Assembly (NCBI RefSeq): GCF_030409335.1
Contig: NZ_JAUFPN010000150.1
Coordinates: 1-64,000, forward strand
Source of the DNA: Paeniroseomonas aquatica
GTDB taxonomy: Bacteria > Pseudomonadota > Alphaproteobacteria > Acetobacterales > Acetobacteraceae
DNA: 64,000 bases
Reading direction: 5' to 3'
Shown: one piece after another, positions 26,605 to 36,863 of the stretch
How the letters are laid out: every line of letters starts with the position of its first letter
How positions within the stretch are numbered: the stretch's first letter is position 1
Notes under the pieces: model-generated
What the model was told of the DNA's origin: nothing
Database searches by the model: none
Seen by the model: the letters and a program-made list of their open reading frames with translations, nothing else
Position numbers and translations under genes: made by a program

Positions 26605-27567
26605 CTACCTGTTCACCCAGGGCGTGCGCTGCCACAGCCCGCGGTAATCCGCCTCCTGCCGCCGCAGCCGGGTGAACCAGGCCTCGCCCGGCTCGTAGGC
26701 CGGCTCGGTGAAGCGGGATTCCAGCGCCTTGACGAATTCGGGGTCGCGGGCGATCTCCTCCGTCACCTCGCGCAGCTTGCCGAGGATGCCGGCCGGTACC
26801 CCCGCCGGCGCCACCACCCCGCGCTCGGAGGCCATCTCCACCGGATAGCCGAGCTCCTTCAGCGTCGGGATGTCGCGGCCGAAGCGGCTGCGGCTGGCTC
26901 CGCCCTGGGCCAGGATGCGGAAGCCGTCCGGCGTCGCGGTGACGGCGCCGAGGTTGAGGCCCATGAGGTCGACCTGGCGGCTCAGCACCGCCGTGCGCAA
27001 TTGCGGATCGCCGGCGAAGACCACATGCGTCAGCCGCACGCCGGTGAGTTCCTGCAGCAGCACCAATTGCAGGTGGTCGTCGGTGCCGATGCCCGGCGAG
27101 GCGAAGGTGATCGTGTCGGGTGCCGCCCGCGCCGCGTCGATCACGTCCTTCAGCGTCCTGTACTTGCTGTCGGCATGGGCGGTGATGGCGCTCGGGTCGG
27201 TCACGAGGTTGGCGATGGGGGCGAAGCTATCCAGCTTGAACTGCGCCGTCCGTTCGATCGGGATGGTGAGCAGGCCGGGGAAATTCGTGGTGCCCAGCGT
27301 ATGGCCATCCGGCTTGGCGCGCGCGGTGGCGCCCAATGCAAGCTCGCCGCCCGCGCCGGTGCGGTTGGTGATGACGACGGTGCCGCCGAGCTTCTGCTCC
27401 AGCGCCCGGCCATAGGTGCGGGCATCGAGGTCGGTGCCGCCGCCGGCGCTGAAGCCGACCAGGATCTCGATGGGACGGTCGGGGAAGCGCGCGGTCTGCG
27501 CCAGCGCCGGGGCGAAGGCGGGTGCTGCCAGCGCCGCACCCAGCAGCGTGCGACGGGAGGTGCTCAT
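26605..27567 (-). CDS. TctC-family periplasmic substrate-binding protein
   Basis: The 320-residue product starts MSTSRRTLLGAALAAPAF, a likely Tat-type signal, followed by a tripartite tricarboxylate receptor fold (IEILVGFSAGGGTDLDAR, VVITNRTGAGGELALG). The start overlaps the upstream epimerase stop by four bases, so it is the second gene of that unit. It converges with the MATE gene, 6 bases away. No TctA/TctB genes are present. Compared with the protein at 20556 it is divergent, so the two are not recent copies. Confidence 0.88.
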   Translation of the reverse strand: MSTSRRTLLGAALAAPAFAPALAQTARFPDRPIEILVGFSAGGGTDLDARTYGRALEQKLGGTVVITNRTGAGGELALGATARAKPDGHTLGTTNFPGLLTIPIERTAQFKLDSFAPIANLVTDPSAITAHADSKYRTLKDVIDAARAAPDTITFASPGIGTDDHLQLVLLQELTGVRLTHVVFAGDPQLRTAVLSRQVDLMGLNLGAVTATPDGFRILAQGGASRSRFGRDIPTLKELGYPVEMASERGVVAPAGVPAGILGKLREVTEEIARDPEFVKALESRFTEPAYEPGEAWFTRLRRQEADYRGLWQRTPWVNR

Positions 27568-28598
27568 GCGCCCTTCCCCTCGTTGCCGTCGCGCCATTCG
27601 ATCAGCCGGCGCAGGCCCTCGCGCATGTCGACTTCCGGCGCCCAGCCGATGGCATCCTTCGCCGCCTCATGCGCGATGCGGAAGGCGCCGCCGGAGGTCA
27701 GCCGCACCTTGCCGTCGCTGCCGACGAACTCCGGCTTGGCGCCGCCGCCGGCCAGCTCGGTCACCAGCTCGACCAGCTGCAGGGTGGTCACCGGCGCCGG
27801 GCCGGAGGTATTCACCGCGACATCGGTCGCCGCACTCTCGAAGGCCATGCGGTTGGCCCGCGCGAGGTCGCCGACATAGACGAAATGCTTGGTCTCGGAG
27901 CCGTCGCCGAAGACCTGCGGCGCCTCGCCGCGCTTCACCCGGTCGATGGTCTCGATGATGTAGAGCGCATTGGCGGCGCGGTAGTGCTGGCGTTCGCCGT
28001 ACACGGTCGAATAGCGCAGCACGACATAGTCCTGGCCCCACTTGCGGTAGGCGTCGCGGCAGAGCTGCTCGCCGATGATCTTGCTGGCGCCGTATAATAT
28101 CGCGGCCGGCGGCGCGCCCACGCTGTGGAAGGGCGTGCTCTCCACCAGCTCGCCGGACACGCCGGGGCCGTAGCCGTAGGTGGCGTTGGAGGAGGCGAAG
28201 ACCACCTTCGCCACCTTGTTGGCGCGGCAGGCCTCGAGCGCGTTCTGCACGCCGCGGATGTTCACGTCGAGCCCGCCCCAGGGGTCGCGGTCCATCGACA
28301 GGGTCATGTAGGCGGCGAGCTGCAGCACGCCGGCCGCGCCCTCGGTCACCCGCAGCAGGTCGGCCATGCGCATGACGTCGCCGCGCACCAGCTTGAGGCG
28401 CGGGTGGTCCTTCAGATGGGCGATGGCGGCTTCCGAGCCGAAGGCGAAATTATCGAAGAGCACCACTTCGGATGCGCCATGGTCCAGCAGCTCCGCGGCG
28501 GTGGCGGAGCCGACCAGGCTGGCCCCGCCGACGATGACGAAGCGGTTGCCGCTGATGGACACTGCGGCGGAGCCGCTGCTGGAGACGGAGGCGGACAT
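27564..28598 (-). CDS. NAD-dependent epimerase/dehydratase (extended SDR)
   Basis: The 344-residue product is an extended short-chain dehydrogenase. The NAD-binding Rossmann motif is VIVGGASLVGSATAAELL, the catalytic Tyr-Lys pair is in YGASK, and VVLRYSTVYGERQHY is typical of nucleotide-sugar epimerases. The first 17 residues are Ser/Ala-rich and disordered-looking. It is translationally coupled to a TctC receptor gene. Sugar-nucleotide or related substrates are likely but unproven. Confidence 0.88.
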   Translation of the reverse strand: MSASVSSSGSAAVSISGNRFVIVGGASLVGSATAAELLDHGASEVVLFDNFAFGSEAAIAHLKDHPRLKLVRGDVMRMADLLRVTEGAAGVLQLAAYMTLSMDRDPWGGLDVNIRGVQNALEACRANKVAKVVFASSNATYGYGPGVSGELVESTPFHSVGAPPAAILYGASKIIGEQLCRDAYRKWGQDYVVLRYSTVYGERQHYRAANALYIIETIDRVKRGEAPQVFGDGSETKHFVYVGDLARANRMAFESAATDVAVNTSGPAPVTTLQLVELVTELAGGGAKPEFVGSDGKVRLTSGGAFRIAHEAAKDAIGWAPEVDMREGLRRLIEWRDGNEGKGA

Positions 28599-28672
28599 GC
28601 GGTTTCAACTCCCGAAATTTCTTGGCCGCATCCAAGCGCCTCCGGCGTCCCAGGCCAAGGGGCCGGGCCGGA

Positions 28673-29272
28673 TTATCCGCGGGCGCCGCGCGGCGACTGG
28701 TCCGCCAGGTTGCGCTTCGGCGGCCGCGGCGGGCGCGCCGGCGGCAGCGGCAGCGCCTCGCACTGCCAGCAGAAGCCGAGCTTCTCCAGCGCCGCCCGCG
28801 GGTCCGGCCGGTCCGGCACGGTGGCCAGGGCGGCGGCGATCAGCAGGGCCACCACCAGCGGCTCGAAGGCCGAGCCGGTGCGGCAGACCGGCAGCGCCCA
28901 GGTGCCCTTGAAGGGCCAGGAGAGGCGCAGCCCGCCCGGCGTCAGCAGGTCGCCGGCGAGGTGGCTGAGGTAGCCGACCACCACCGGGGCGGCGAATTCC
29001 GCCGGCACCGCATGGTGCCGCAGCAGCCACCAGCAGCCGACCACGGCCAGCAGGGAATGGGTGATGCCGCGGTGCCCGAAGACGCCCGCCACCAGGTCGG
29101 AGACCGGCCGCAGCCGCTTGCCCACCCAGGATTTCGGGTGGTCCACATCGGGCAGCAGCCCGCCGAGCGCCGCCAGCCCCAGGGCCAGCGGCGCCAGCGC
29201 CGGCTGGCCGAAATGGGGCGCGGCAGCCATCCAGGCGGCGGCGCCCAGGGCAACATGGGAGCCCGCCATCAT
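28673..29272 (-). CDS. YdjM-like membrane-bound metal-dependent hydrolase (DUF457)
   Basis: The 199-residue product matches the YdjM/DUF457 family: GLLPDVDHPKSW, FGHRGITHSLLAV and GYLSHLAGDLLTPGG supply the conserved His/Asp metal ligands set between membrane helices. The C-terminal tail is Pro/Arg-rich. Family members are inner-membrane proteins of unclear substrate. It is a single gene with about 100 bases on its 5' side. Confidence 0.85.
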   Translation of the reverse strand: MMAGSHVALGAAAWMAAAPHFGQPALAPLALGLAALGGLLPDVDHPKSWVGKRLRPVSDLVAGVFGHRGITHSLLAVVGCWWLLRHHAVPAEFAAPVVVGYLSHLAGDLLTPGGLRLSWPFKGTWALPVCRTGSAFEPLVVALLIAAALATVPDRPDPRAALEKLGFCWQCEALPLPPARPPRPPKRNLADQSPRGARG

Positions 29273-29373
29273 GGCGTGCGGCGTCCTGTCCGAGAGTGCT
29301 GGAACGAAGCTTCAAGATTCCAGCCTAAGCTGCGGATTGTCCACTGTTTTTGCCGGACGATCCGCGTTCGGCG

Positions 29374-30381
<1,008 letters not shown>

Positions 30382-30408
30382 GCCATCCTCCTCCGTTGCG
30401 GAGGCAGC

Positions 30409-31032
30409 CTAGACCGAGCTCAGCGCCAGCGCCGCCAGGAATCGTTCGGCGGCCAGCTCCGGCGGCCAGGGGCGCCAGGCCTCGCCGCCATAGACCGGGA
30501 CCAGCGGGTCCTGCTCCATGACGCCGGCGCGGATGCCGAGGGTCCCGCGCACCTCGTCCCGGGTCCAGCCGGCGACATGCACCGCCTCGGCCGCGGCCAT
30601 GGCGATGTCGCAGGCCTTGTGGGCGCGCTTCTCCGCCGCGGTCCAGGGCGGCAGGCCGTAGCGGAGCGCGACGACCTCCTGCAGGCGGGATTGCAGCGCG
30701 GCGAAGCCGGGGCCGAGGAAGGGCTTCAGCGGCGAGATGCAGTCGAAGTTGATGAGGCCTTCCTCGGCGTCATGCAGCAGCTCCCGCCGTGCCTGGTCCG
30801 CGCTCAGCGGGCCGCGCCCGCGCCGCAGCGCCAGCACCGCCAGCGAATGCTGCGCGACCGAGAGCGGCGCGCCGGGCCAGATGGAATGGCCGCCCCAGCG
30901 GAAGGTGCGGGACAGGCCGATGGCGAGGTCCTCCTCCGACCAGTCGAAGGCGGTGGGGGAGAGCAGGTCGAGCCGGCGGCCGGAGGGCAGCCGGATCCAG
31001 GCGCGCGACGGCGGCGTGGCCCTTGGCGCCAT
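30409..31032 (-). CDS. HD-domain phosphohydrolase
   Basis: The 207-residue product contains an HD-type site: LSVAQHSLAVL, RRELLHDAEEGLINFD and KRAHKACDIAMAAAEA give the expected His, His-Asp and Asp ligands. The pattern is close to YfbR-like nucleotidases and related phosphohydrolases. Its ATG lies directly against the stop of the metallo-hydrolase upstream, with no spacer, so the two are coupled. The substrate is unknown. Confidence 0.8.
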   Translation of the reverse strand: MAPRATPPSRAWIRLPSGRRLDLLSPTAFDWSEEDLAIGLSRTFRWGGHSIWPGAPLSVAQHSLAVLALRRGRGPLSADQARRELLHDAEEGLINFDCISPLKPFLGPGFAALQSRLQEVVALRYGLPPWTAAEKRAHKACDIAMAAAEAVHVAGWTRDEVRGTLGIRAGVMEQDPLVPVYGGEAWRPWPPELAAERFLAALALSSV

Positions 31033-31788
31033 TCAGAAGCGCGGCTCGGTGATGTCGAATTCCTGGCAGACCTCGAGGTCCTCGGAGAACCACGCCTTGA
31101 TGCCGGCGCGGCGCTGGCCGATGAACTCGGGCCGCCCCGCGTCATCGAGCCGCATGGTCAGGTCGTGGCCGGGGATGAGCAGGGTGCCCGGCACCTGCCG
31201 CCACAAGGACCAGATGCGGTCGAGGCTGGCGCGGCTGGCGGCGGCATCCATGGTCATGTCGGTCGCCAGCGAGAGCATCTCGGCACGGTTCTTCGCGGCA
31301 TCGCCGCTGAACACCACGGGGAAGTCGTTGCCCTCGAGCCGGTAGACCAGGCAGCCCGGGGTATGGCCGGGGCAGAGATGCGCGGTGAAGCCATCGAGGA
31401 ACTGCTCGCCGTCTTCCAGCAGGTGCAGCTTCGGGTGCCTCGCCAGGTCGGCGACGTAGAGCTCGGGCAGCGGGTTGAAGCCGGCGGGGACGCCGGTGGC
31501 CCAGTCCATCTCGACCCTGCCGATCCAAACGGCGGCATTGGGGAAGAGCGTGTAGTTCACCGAGTGGTCCCAATGGGCATGGGTGAGGACCACGTCGGTG
31601 ACCGCCTCCGGCGCGACGCCGGCGGCGGCGAGCTGCTTGCCGAATTCGGGGCGGACGGCGAAGGCGCCGACGTCGATGAGGATGGTGCGGTCATGGCCGC
31701 GCAGCAGGGCGATGGTGCTCCAGCCCAGGCCGCCGTGGCAGAGCGACTTGCCGGGATAGCCCTGGATCAGCACGTCGATCCGGTACAT
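31033..31788 (-). CDS. MBL-fold metallo-hydrolase (lactonase-like)
   Basis: The 251-residue product is a metallo-beta-lactamase-fold hydrolase: THAHWDHSVNY carries the HxHxDH zinc site, with further ligands in CPGHTPG, FSGDAAKN and LLIPGHD. Size and motif layout fit the N-acyl homoserine lactonase-like branch, but the true substrate may be another lactone or ester. AAGGA lies 6 bases before the ATG. The HD-domain gene starts at the very next base after its stop. Confidence 0.87.
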   Translation of the reverse strand: MYRIDVLIQGYPGKSLCHGGLGWSTIALLRGHDRTILIDVGAFAVRPEFGKQLAAAGVAPEAVTDVVLTHAHWDHSVNYTLFPNAAVWIGRVEMDWATGVPAGFNPLPELYVADLARHPKLHLLEDGEQFLDGFTAHLCPGHTPGCLVYRLEGNDFPVVFSGDAAKNRAEMLSLATDMTMDAAASRASLDRIWSLWRQVPGTLLIPGHDLTMRLDDAGRPEFIGQRRAGIKAWFSEDLEVCQEFDITEPRF

Positions 31789-31862
31789 GGCGCTTTCCTT
31801 CCTGGTTCGCCGCAGCCTCGGGGCGCCGCCGGGCCGCGTCAATCCGGGAGGCCTCGGCGGCG

Positions 31863-32522
31863 CTACCGCGCCAGCAGCGCCTTCAGCCTGCGCACCGCGC
31901 TGTCCGGCGTGGTGAAGACCGGGCGGGCGGTCGTGGCCTCCACCATCGGCGCCACGCGGGCGAGGCTGAACTGGGCGACGGCGACCACGTCGCACTTCGC
32001 CAGGGACCGGGCGGCGACGCCGGCGAGGCGGTCGTGCTCCGCCGCATCGCCGGCATCGAGCGCGGCGAGCGAGCCGGTGGCGAGCTGGCAGACCACCTCC
32101 ACGTCATCCGGGAATTCGGCCGGCATGGTGTCGAGCGTCGGCTGGAAGCTGGCGAGCAGGCCGATGCGCGGGCGGCGCCCGGCCGGGGCGAGGCGGCGGG
32201 CCTCGGCCACGGCCTCGTCGATCATCGCCTCGTTCGGCTTCAGCACCGGCATCCCCGCCTGTTCCGCAGCCACCGCGTCGATGCAGGGGCCGAAGGCGGA
32301 GCAGGTGAAGAGGATGCCCTGCGCCCCGGTGCCCACGGCATAGCGCGAGAGGGTGAGGAAGCGCTCGGTCATCGCCTGGTCGAGCGCGCCCTGCCGCGCG
32401 AGATCGGCAGAGAGGCTGTCGTCCAGCAGGTTCATCAGCACCGCCTCCGGCCAGGCGCGGGCGAAGGCGGCCTCGATCGGCGGCGGGGAATGGCGGAGGG
32501 CGTGGATCAGGGCGATGCGCAT
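31863..32522 (-). CDS. Aspartate/glutamate racemase family protein
   Basis: The 219-residue product shows the family fold with the first catalytic cysteine in ILFTCSAFGPCIDAV. The second catalytic cysteine, usually in a CT/GC motif of the C-terminal half, is replaced in VVAVAQFSLARV. One-cysteine members include maleate isomerase/arylmalonate decarboxylase-like enzymes, so racemase activity is doubtful. It follows a small secreted protein gene by 6 bases in the same direction. Confidence 0.75.
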   Translation of the reverse strand: MRIALIHALRHSPPPIEAAFARAWPEAVLMNLLDDSLSADLARQGALDQAMTERFLTLSRYAVGTGAQGILFTCSAFGPCIDAVAAEQAGMPVLKPNEAMIDEAVAEARRLAPAGRRPRIGLLASFQPTLDTMPAEFPDDVEVVCQLATGSLAALDAGDAAEHDRLAGVAARSLAKCDVVAVAQFSLARVAPMVEATTARPVFTTPDSAVRRLKALLAR

Positions 32523-32528
32523 CGGCGC

Positions 32529-32987
32529 CTAGACCTTCGTGCAGCGCCGCAGCGGCGAGGAGAATTCGTTGCAGCCGGGGAAGACGATCTCGTCCGGGCC
32601 GCGGCGTTCGACCCGCAGCATGTTGGGATTGCCGCCGCAGCCGAAGCCGGCATCGGGCGGCATGCGGGCGCCGAGCGGGCCCTGGAGGGGCTGCAGCGGG
32701 GTGAAGCGGAACTCGAGGCCATCGGGCTGCAGCGCCACGGTCTCGATGGTTCGCTGGCGATAGGCGGTGTCGAGCGACGTCGCCCGCATCACCAGGTCGC
32801 GGGTGAAGATGACGGTGGGGCTGCCGAAGCAGGCCGGGCTGTCCCAGTCGTTCGGCGGGTAGAGGCCGCCGGTCCAGGACCCGAAGACCCATTCATGCGG
32901 CGGCCCCTGGCGGTTCTGCGCCCAGGCCGCGGAAGCGACGAAAGGCGCGGCCAGCGGCAGCGTGAGAAGCAGGGCCCGACGCCGCAT
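32529..32987 (-). CDS. Hypothetical secreted protein
   Basis: The 152-residue product begins MRRRALLLTLPLAAPFVASA, then AWAQ, a clear signal peptide. The mature part has four or more Cys and the motif EWVFGSWTGGLYPP, reminiscent of small exported proteins in Acetobacteraceae. No family was recognised. It is likely co-transcribed with the racemase-like gene and divergent from the 3-hydroxyacyl-CoA dehydrogenase. Confidence 0.65.
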   Translation of the reverse strand: MRRRALLLTLPLAAPFVASAAWAQNRQGPPHEWVFGSWTGGLYPPNDWDSPACFGSPTVIFTRDLVMRATSLDTAYRQRTIETVALQPDGLEFRFTPLQPLQGPLGARMPPDAGFGCGGNPNMLRVERRGPDEIVFPGCNEFSSPLRRCTKV

Positions 32988-33109
32988 GCGGATAATCCTC
33001 CAGACAGGGTGGGAAGGCTTGTAGCGCGCCTCGCGGCCGAAGCCCAAGGGGTGCCGCCGACCGCGCCGGGAGCGTAACCTGCCGGCCGAACCACGGGAGA
33101 GGGCGGATC

Positions 33110-34063
33110 ATGGCAGGCGAAACATCCGGACCGGCGGGCCAGGCGGTGCCGAGCAAGGCGGCGGTGATCGGCTTCGGGCTGATGGGCTGCGATATCGCGG
33201 CGATCTTCCTCGCGGGTGGCTGGCGGGTGACGGCGGTGGAGCCGGACCGGGCGAGCTGGCCGGCGCGGCTGGACCGCGTCGCGGCCTCGCTGTCGCAGCT
33301 CGGCGCCGGGGCCGCCCGGGTGGAGGCGCTGGACCTGGTGGCCTCGCTCGAGGACGTCGGCTTCGGCGACGTCGCCGTGGTGGTCGAGGCGGTGCCGGAG
33401 CGGCTGGAGATGAAGCGGGCGGTCTTCGCCGCGCTCGATACGATGGTGCCGGCGGGGGTGCCGATCGCCAGCAATGCCTCGGGCTTCCGCATCACCGATA
33501 TCAGCGAGGGCTGCGCGACGCGGGAGCGGATGGCGAACCTGCATTTCTTCCTCCCCGCGCATCTGGTGCCCGGCGTCGAGGTGGTGCGGGGCGAGCATAC
33601 CGACCCTGCCGTGTGCGACCGGCTGGCCGAGATCATGGAAAGCCTGGGCCGCGTCGCGATCCGGGTGGCGCGGGACGTGCCGGGGTTCCTCGCCAACCGC
33701 ATCCAGCATGCGATGGTGCGGGAGGCCTTCAACGCGATCGACGAGGGGCTGGCGAGCGCGGAGGATGTGGACAAGGCGGTCCGCTACACCTTCGGCATGC
33801 GCTTGATGGGGGCGGGGCCGATCCTGCAGAAGGAGCTGGCCGGGCTGGAGACGCAGCTCGCCGCGGCGACCACCATCTACCCGAGCCTGAGCACGCGGGA
33901 TTCCCCCGGACCGACGCTGCGCAAGCTGGTGGCCGAAGGCAAGCTCGGCCCCAAGACCGGCCAGGGCTTCTGGGCCTGGACGCCGGAGAGCACCGCGGCC
34001 GCCAAGGCGAAGTACGAAGCGATGCTGCTCGCCGCCCTGGCGCTGCTGAAAGCTGATAAATAG
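33110..34063 (+). CDS. 3-hydroxyacyl-CoA dehydrogenase NAD-binding protein
   Basis: The 317-residue product has a Rossmann motif AAVIGFGLMGCDIAAIFL, a central VVVEAVPERLEMKRAVF, the catalytic His region NLHFFLPAHLVPGVEVV and the C-terminal helical domain starting DVPGFLANRIQHAMVREAF. It oxidises 3-hydroxyacyl-CoA or a related 3-hydroxyacid using NAD. It is a single-domain form, not fused to an enoyl-CoA hydratase. GGGAGAGG lies upstream. A strong terminator hairpin follows. Confidence 0.9.
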   Translation: MAGETSGPAGQAVPSKAAVIGFGLMGCDIAAIFLAGGWRVTAVEPDRASWPARLDRVAASLSQLGAGAARVEALDLVASLEDVGFGDVAVVVEAVPERLEMKRAVFAALDTMVPAGVPIASNASGFRITDISEGCATRERMANLHFFLPAHLVPGVEVVRGEHTDPAVCDRLAEIMESLGRVAIRVARDVPGFLANRIQHAMVREAFNAIDEGLASAEDVDKAVRYTFGMRLMGAGPILQKELAGLETQLAAATTIYPSLSTRDSPGPTLRKLVAEGKLGPKTGQGFWAWTPESTAAAKAKYEAMLLAALALLKADK

Positions 34064-34073
34064 ATGAGGGGGC

Positions 34074-34099
34074 TCGGGGGAGAATACCTTCTCCCCCGA
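34074..34099. terminator. Bidirectional intrinsic terminator hairpin
   Basis: TCGGGGGAGAA at 34074-34084 is perfectly complementary to TTCTCCCCCGA at 34089-34099, an 11-bp stem with a 4-base loop. It lies in the 41-base gap between two convergent genes and would serve both. T-tracts are weak. Confidence 0.8.
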
Positions 34100-34104
34100 C
34101 CTTC

Positions 34105-35277
34105 CTAGCCGCGCGGCATCTCCTGCTCGACCAGCGCCGCGAAGTAGCTGGCGCCGACCGGCAGCATGTCGTCGTTGAAGTCGTATTTCGGGTGGTGCAC
34201 CGGCACGCCGCCCTTGTCGGCGCCCTTCTGGCCCATGAAGACGAAGGCGCCGGGGCGGGCGTTCAGCATGAAGCTGAAGTCCTCGGCGCCCATCACCGGC
34301 GGGCGGTCGGTGTGGACGCGGGCCTCGCCCATCACCCGGGCGGCGGCGCGGGCGGCCCGGGCGGCTTCCTCCGGGTGGTTCACCGTCGGCGGGTAGCGGC
34401 GGGTGTAGGTCACCTCGGCGGTGGCTTCGTGCGCAGCGGCCGTATTGGTGGCGACCTGGGCGATGAGGCGTTCCATCTGGTCCCGCACCTCGGGCAGCAG
34501 GGTGCGGACGGTACCCTTCAGCTCGGCGAATTCGGGGATGACGTTGCCGGCGGTGCCGGCGTGGAACTGGGTGATGCTGAGCACCGCGCTGTGCAGCGGG
34601 TCGATGCGGCGGGCGACGAGGGCCTGCAGCGCGACCAGCACATGGGCGCCGACCATCACCGGGTCGATGGCGAGGTGCGGCTTGGCGGCATGGCCGCCGA
34701 TGCCGCGGATGGTGATGGCGATGCCGTCGGACGCCGCCAGCACCGGCCCCGCCACCGCCGAGCATTCGCCGAGCGGCAGGCTCGGGTCGTTGTGGATGCC
34801 GTAGACCTGGTCGCAGGGGAAGCGCTCGAACAGGCCTTCCTCGACCATGACGCGGCCGCCGCCGCCGCCTTCCTCCGCCGGCTGGAAGATGAAGTTCACC
34901 GTGCCGTCGAAGCGGCGGGTCTCGGCGAGGTATTTCGCGGCGCCGAGCAGGGTGGCGGTATGGCCGTCGTGGCCGCAGGCATGCATGCGGCCGGGCACCG
35001 TGGAGGCGTGCGGGGCGCCGGTCATCTCCTCCATCGCCAGGCAGTCCATGTCGGCGCGGAGGCCGATGCTGGCGCCGCCGCTGCCGTTCCGCAGCACGCC
35101 GACCAGGCCGGTGGCGGCGATGCCGCGATGTACCTCGATGCCCCATTCCGCCAGCCTGGCGGCGACGAAGTCGCTGGTGCGGCGCTCCTCGAAGCCCAGT
35201 TCCGGGTGGCGGTGGAGGTCCTGGCGCCACTCGGTCATCTCGGGGGCGAAATCGGCGATGCGGTTGATGATGGGCAT
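34105..35277 (-). CDS. M20 family amidohydrolase (hippurate hydrolase-like)
   Basis: The 390-residue product has all M20D landmarks: [28 protein letters not shown] and [10 protein letters not shown] for metal binding, [10 protein letters not shown] in the dimerisation domain and GAEDFSFML near the end. Members cleave N-acyl amino acids or peptides. It is cytosolic, of standard length, divergent from glpK (71 bases apart), and ends at a perfect terminator. Confidence 0.92.
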   Translation of the reverse strand: MPIINRIADFAPEMTEWRQDLHRHPELGFEERRTSDFVAARLAEWGIEVHRGIAATGLVGVLRNGSGGASIGLRADMDCLAMEEMTGAPHASTVPGRMHACGHDGHTATLLGAAKYLAETRRFDGTVNFIFQPAEEGGGGGRVMVEEGLFERFPCDQVYGIHNDPSLPLGECSAVAGPVLAASDGIAITIRGIGGHAAKPHLAIDPVMVGAHVLVALQALVARRIDPLHSAVLSITQFHAGTAGNVIPEFAELKGTVRTLLPEVRDQMERLIAQVATNTAAAHEATAEVTYTRRYPPTVNHPEEAARAARAAARVMGEARVHTDRPPVMGAEDFSFMLNARPGAFVFMGQKGADKGGVPVHHPKYDFNDDMLPVGASYFAALVEQEMPRG

Positions 35278-35348
35278 GCGGGCATCCTGGTTGCGATCCG
35301 CCCCAGGATGCCCTTGCCAGGGCGCTTGTCGAGGGGGAGGCTCCGGTC

Positions 35349-36863
35349 ATGGGAAACGTCCTGCTGGCCCTCGATCAGGGCACCACCTCCACGCGCGCCA
35401 TCGTCTTCGGGCCGGAACTGCTGCCGATCGCCACGGCGCAGCAGGAATTGCCGCAGCATTTCCCCAGCCCCGGCTGGGTGGAGCATGAGCCGGAGGATAT
35501 CTGGCAGGGTGCGCTCACGGTGCTGCGGGGGGCGATGGGATCCGCGGGGGTGGAGGCGCGGCAGGTCGCCGGCATCGGCATCACCAACCAGCGGGAGACG
35601 GTGGTGCTCTGGGAGCGCGCCAGCGGCCGGGCGGTGCACCGGGCCATCGTCTGGCAGGACCGGCGGACGGCGGAGGCCTGCGCCACGCTGCGCGAGACCG
35701 GGCAGGAGGCGCTGATCTCGGCCCGGACCGGTCTGCTGGCGGACCCCTATTTCTCCGCCACAAAGCTGGCCTGGCTGCTGGACCGGGTGCCGGGCGCGCG
35801 GGCCCAGGCCGAACGCGGGGAGCTGGCCTTCGGGACGGTGGATTGCTTCCTGCTGTGGCGGCTGACCGGCGGCCGGGTGCATGCGACGGACGCGACCAAT
35901 GCGGCGCGGACGCTGCTGTTCGACATCACCCGCGGCGCCTGGGACCCGGAGCTGCTGCGGCTGTTCGACATCCCCGCGGCGATCCTGCCGGAGGTGCGGG
36001 ATTGCGCGGCGGAGTTCGGCATGACCGAGCCGGAGATCCTCGGCGCGCCGGTGCCGATCCGCGGCATGGCGGGGGACCAGCAGGCGGCGACGCTGGGGCA
36101 GGCCTGCTTCGCGCCGGGGATGCTGAAATCCACCTATGGCACGGGGTGCTTCGCGCTTCTGAATACCGGCGACGTGCCGGTCTTCTCCAAGCACCGGCTG
36201 CTGACGACCATCGCCTGGCAGCTCGGCGGCAAGCGGACCTATGCGCTGGAGGGCGCGATCTTCATCGCCGGCGCGGCGGTGCAGTGGCTGCGGGACGGGC
36301 TCGGCATCATCGGTACCGCGGCGGAGACGGGGGCGCTGGCGGCCCAGGCCGATCCGGCGCAGCAGGTCTATCTCGTGCCGGCCTTCGTCGGGCTCGGCGC
36401 GCCCTGGTGGGATGCCGAGGCGCGGGCGGCGATCTTCGGCCTCACCCGCAACAGCGGCCGCGCCGAGATCGCCCGCGCCGCGCTGGAGAGCGTCGCCTTC
36501 CAGACGCGCGACCTGCTGGATGCGATGCGGGCGGATTGCCCGGACATGGGCCAGATGGTGCTGCGGGTCGATGGCGGCATGGTCGCCAGCGACTGGACGA
36601 TGCAATTCCTGGCCGACGTGCTGGGCGCGCCGGTCGACCGGCCGAGCGTGATGGAGACGACGGCGCTGGGCGCGGCCTGGCTGGCCGGGTTCCAGGCGGG
36701 GATGTTCCCCGGCCCCGGCGCGGCCAGCACGCATTGGCGGCTGGAACGGCGCTTCCTGCCGCGGATGGCGGCGAGCGAGGCGACACGGCGGCACGATGGC
36801 TGGCTGGATGCGGTGCGCCGCACCCGCAGCGATGCCGTGCATGGCACGAGGAGCAACGGATGA
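35349..36863 (+). CDS. glpK: Glycerol kinase
   Basis: The 504-residue product is a FGGY kinase with the glycerol-kinase signatures [58 protein letters not shown] and [14 protein letters not shown]. It makes glycerol 3-phosphate from glycerol and ATP. Unusually, no glpD, glpF or glpR is nearby; instead it is followed by an AtuA-family gene with a four-base overlap. That context may mean a related polyol substrate, but the motifs favour glycerol. Confidence 0.9.
   Translation: MGNVLLALDQGTTSTRAIVFGPELLPIATAQQELPQHFPSPGWVEHEPEDIWQGALTVLRGAMGSAGVEARQVAGIGITNQRETVVLWERASGRAVHRAIVWQDRRTAEACATLRETGQEALISARTGLLADPYFSATKLAWLLDRVPGARAQAERGELAFGTVDCFLLWRLTGGRVHATDATNAARTLLFDITRGAWDPELLRLFDIPAAILPEVRDCAAEFGMTEPEILGAPVPIRGMAGDQQAATLGQACFAPGMLKSTYGTGCFALLNTGDVPVFSKHRLLTTIAWQLGGKRTYALEGAIFIAGAAVQWLRDGLGIIGTAAETGALAAQADPAQQVYLVPAFVGLGAPWWDAEARAAIFGLTRNSGRAEIARAALESVAFQTRDLLDAMRADCPDMGQMVLRVDGGMVASDWTMQFLADVLGAPVDRPSVMETTALGAAWLAGFQAGMFPGPGAASTHWRLERRFLPRMAASEATRRHDGWLDAVRRTRSDAVHGTRSNG

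Noticed and set aside
29280-29340. Inverted repeat TGGAA/TTCCA around GAAGCTTC upstream of the YdjM-like gene
   Set aside because: The arms are short and not symmetric about the GAAGCTTC core, so no operator is claimed.
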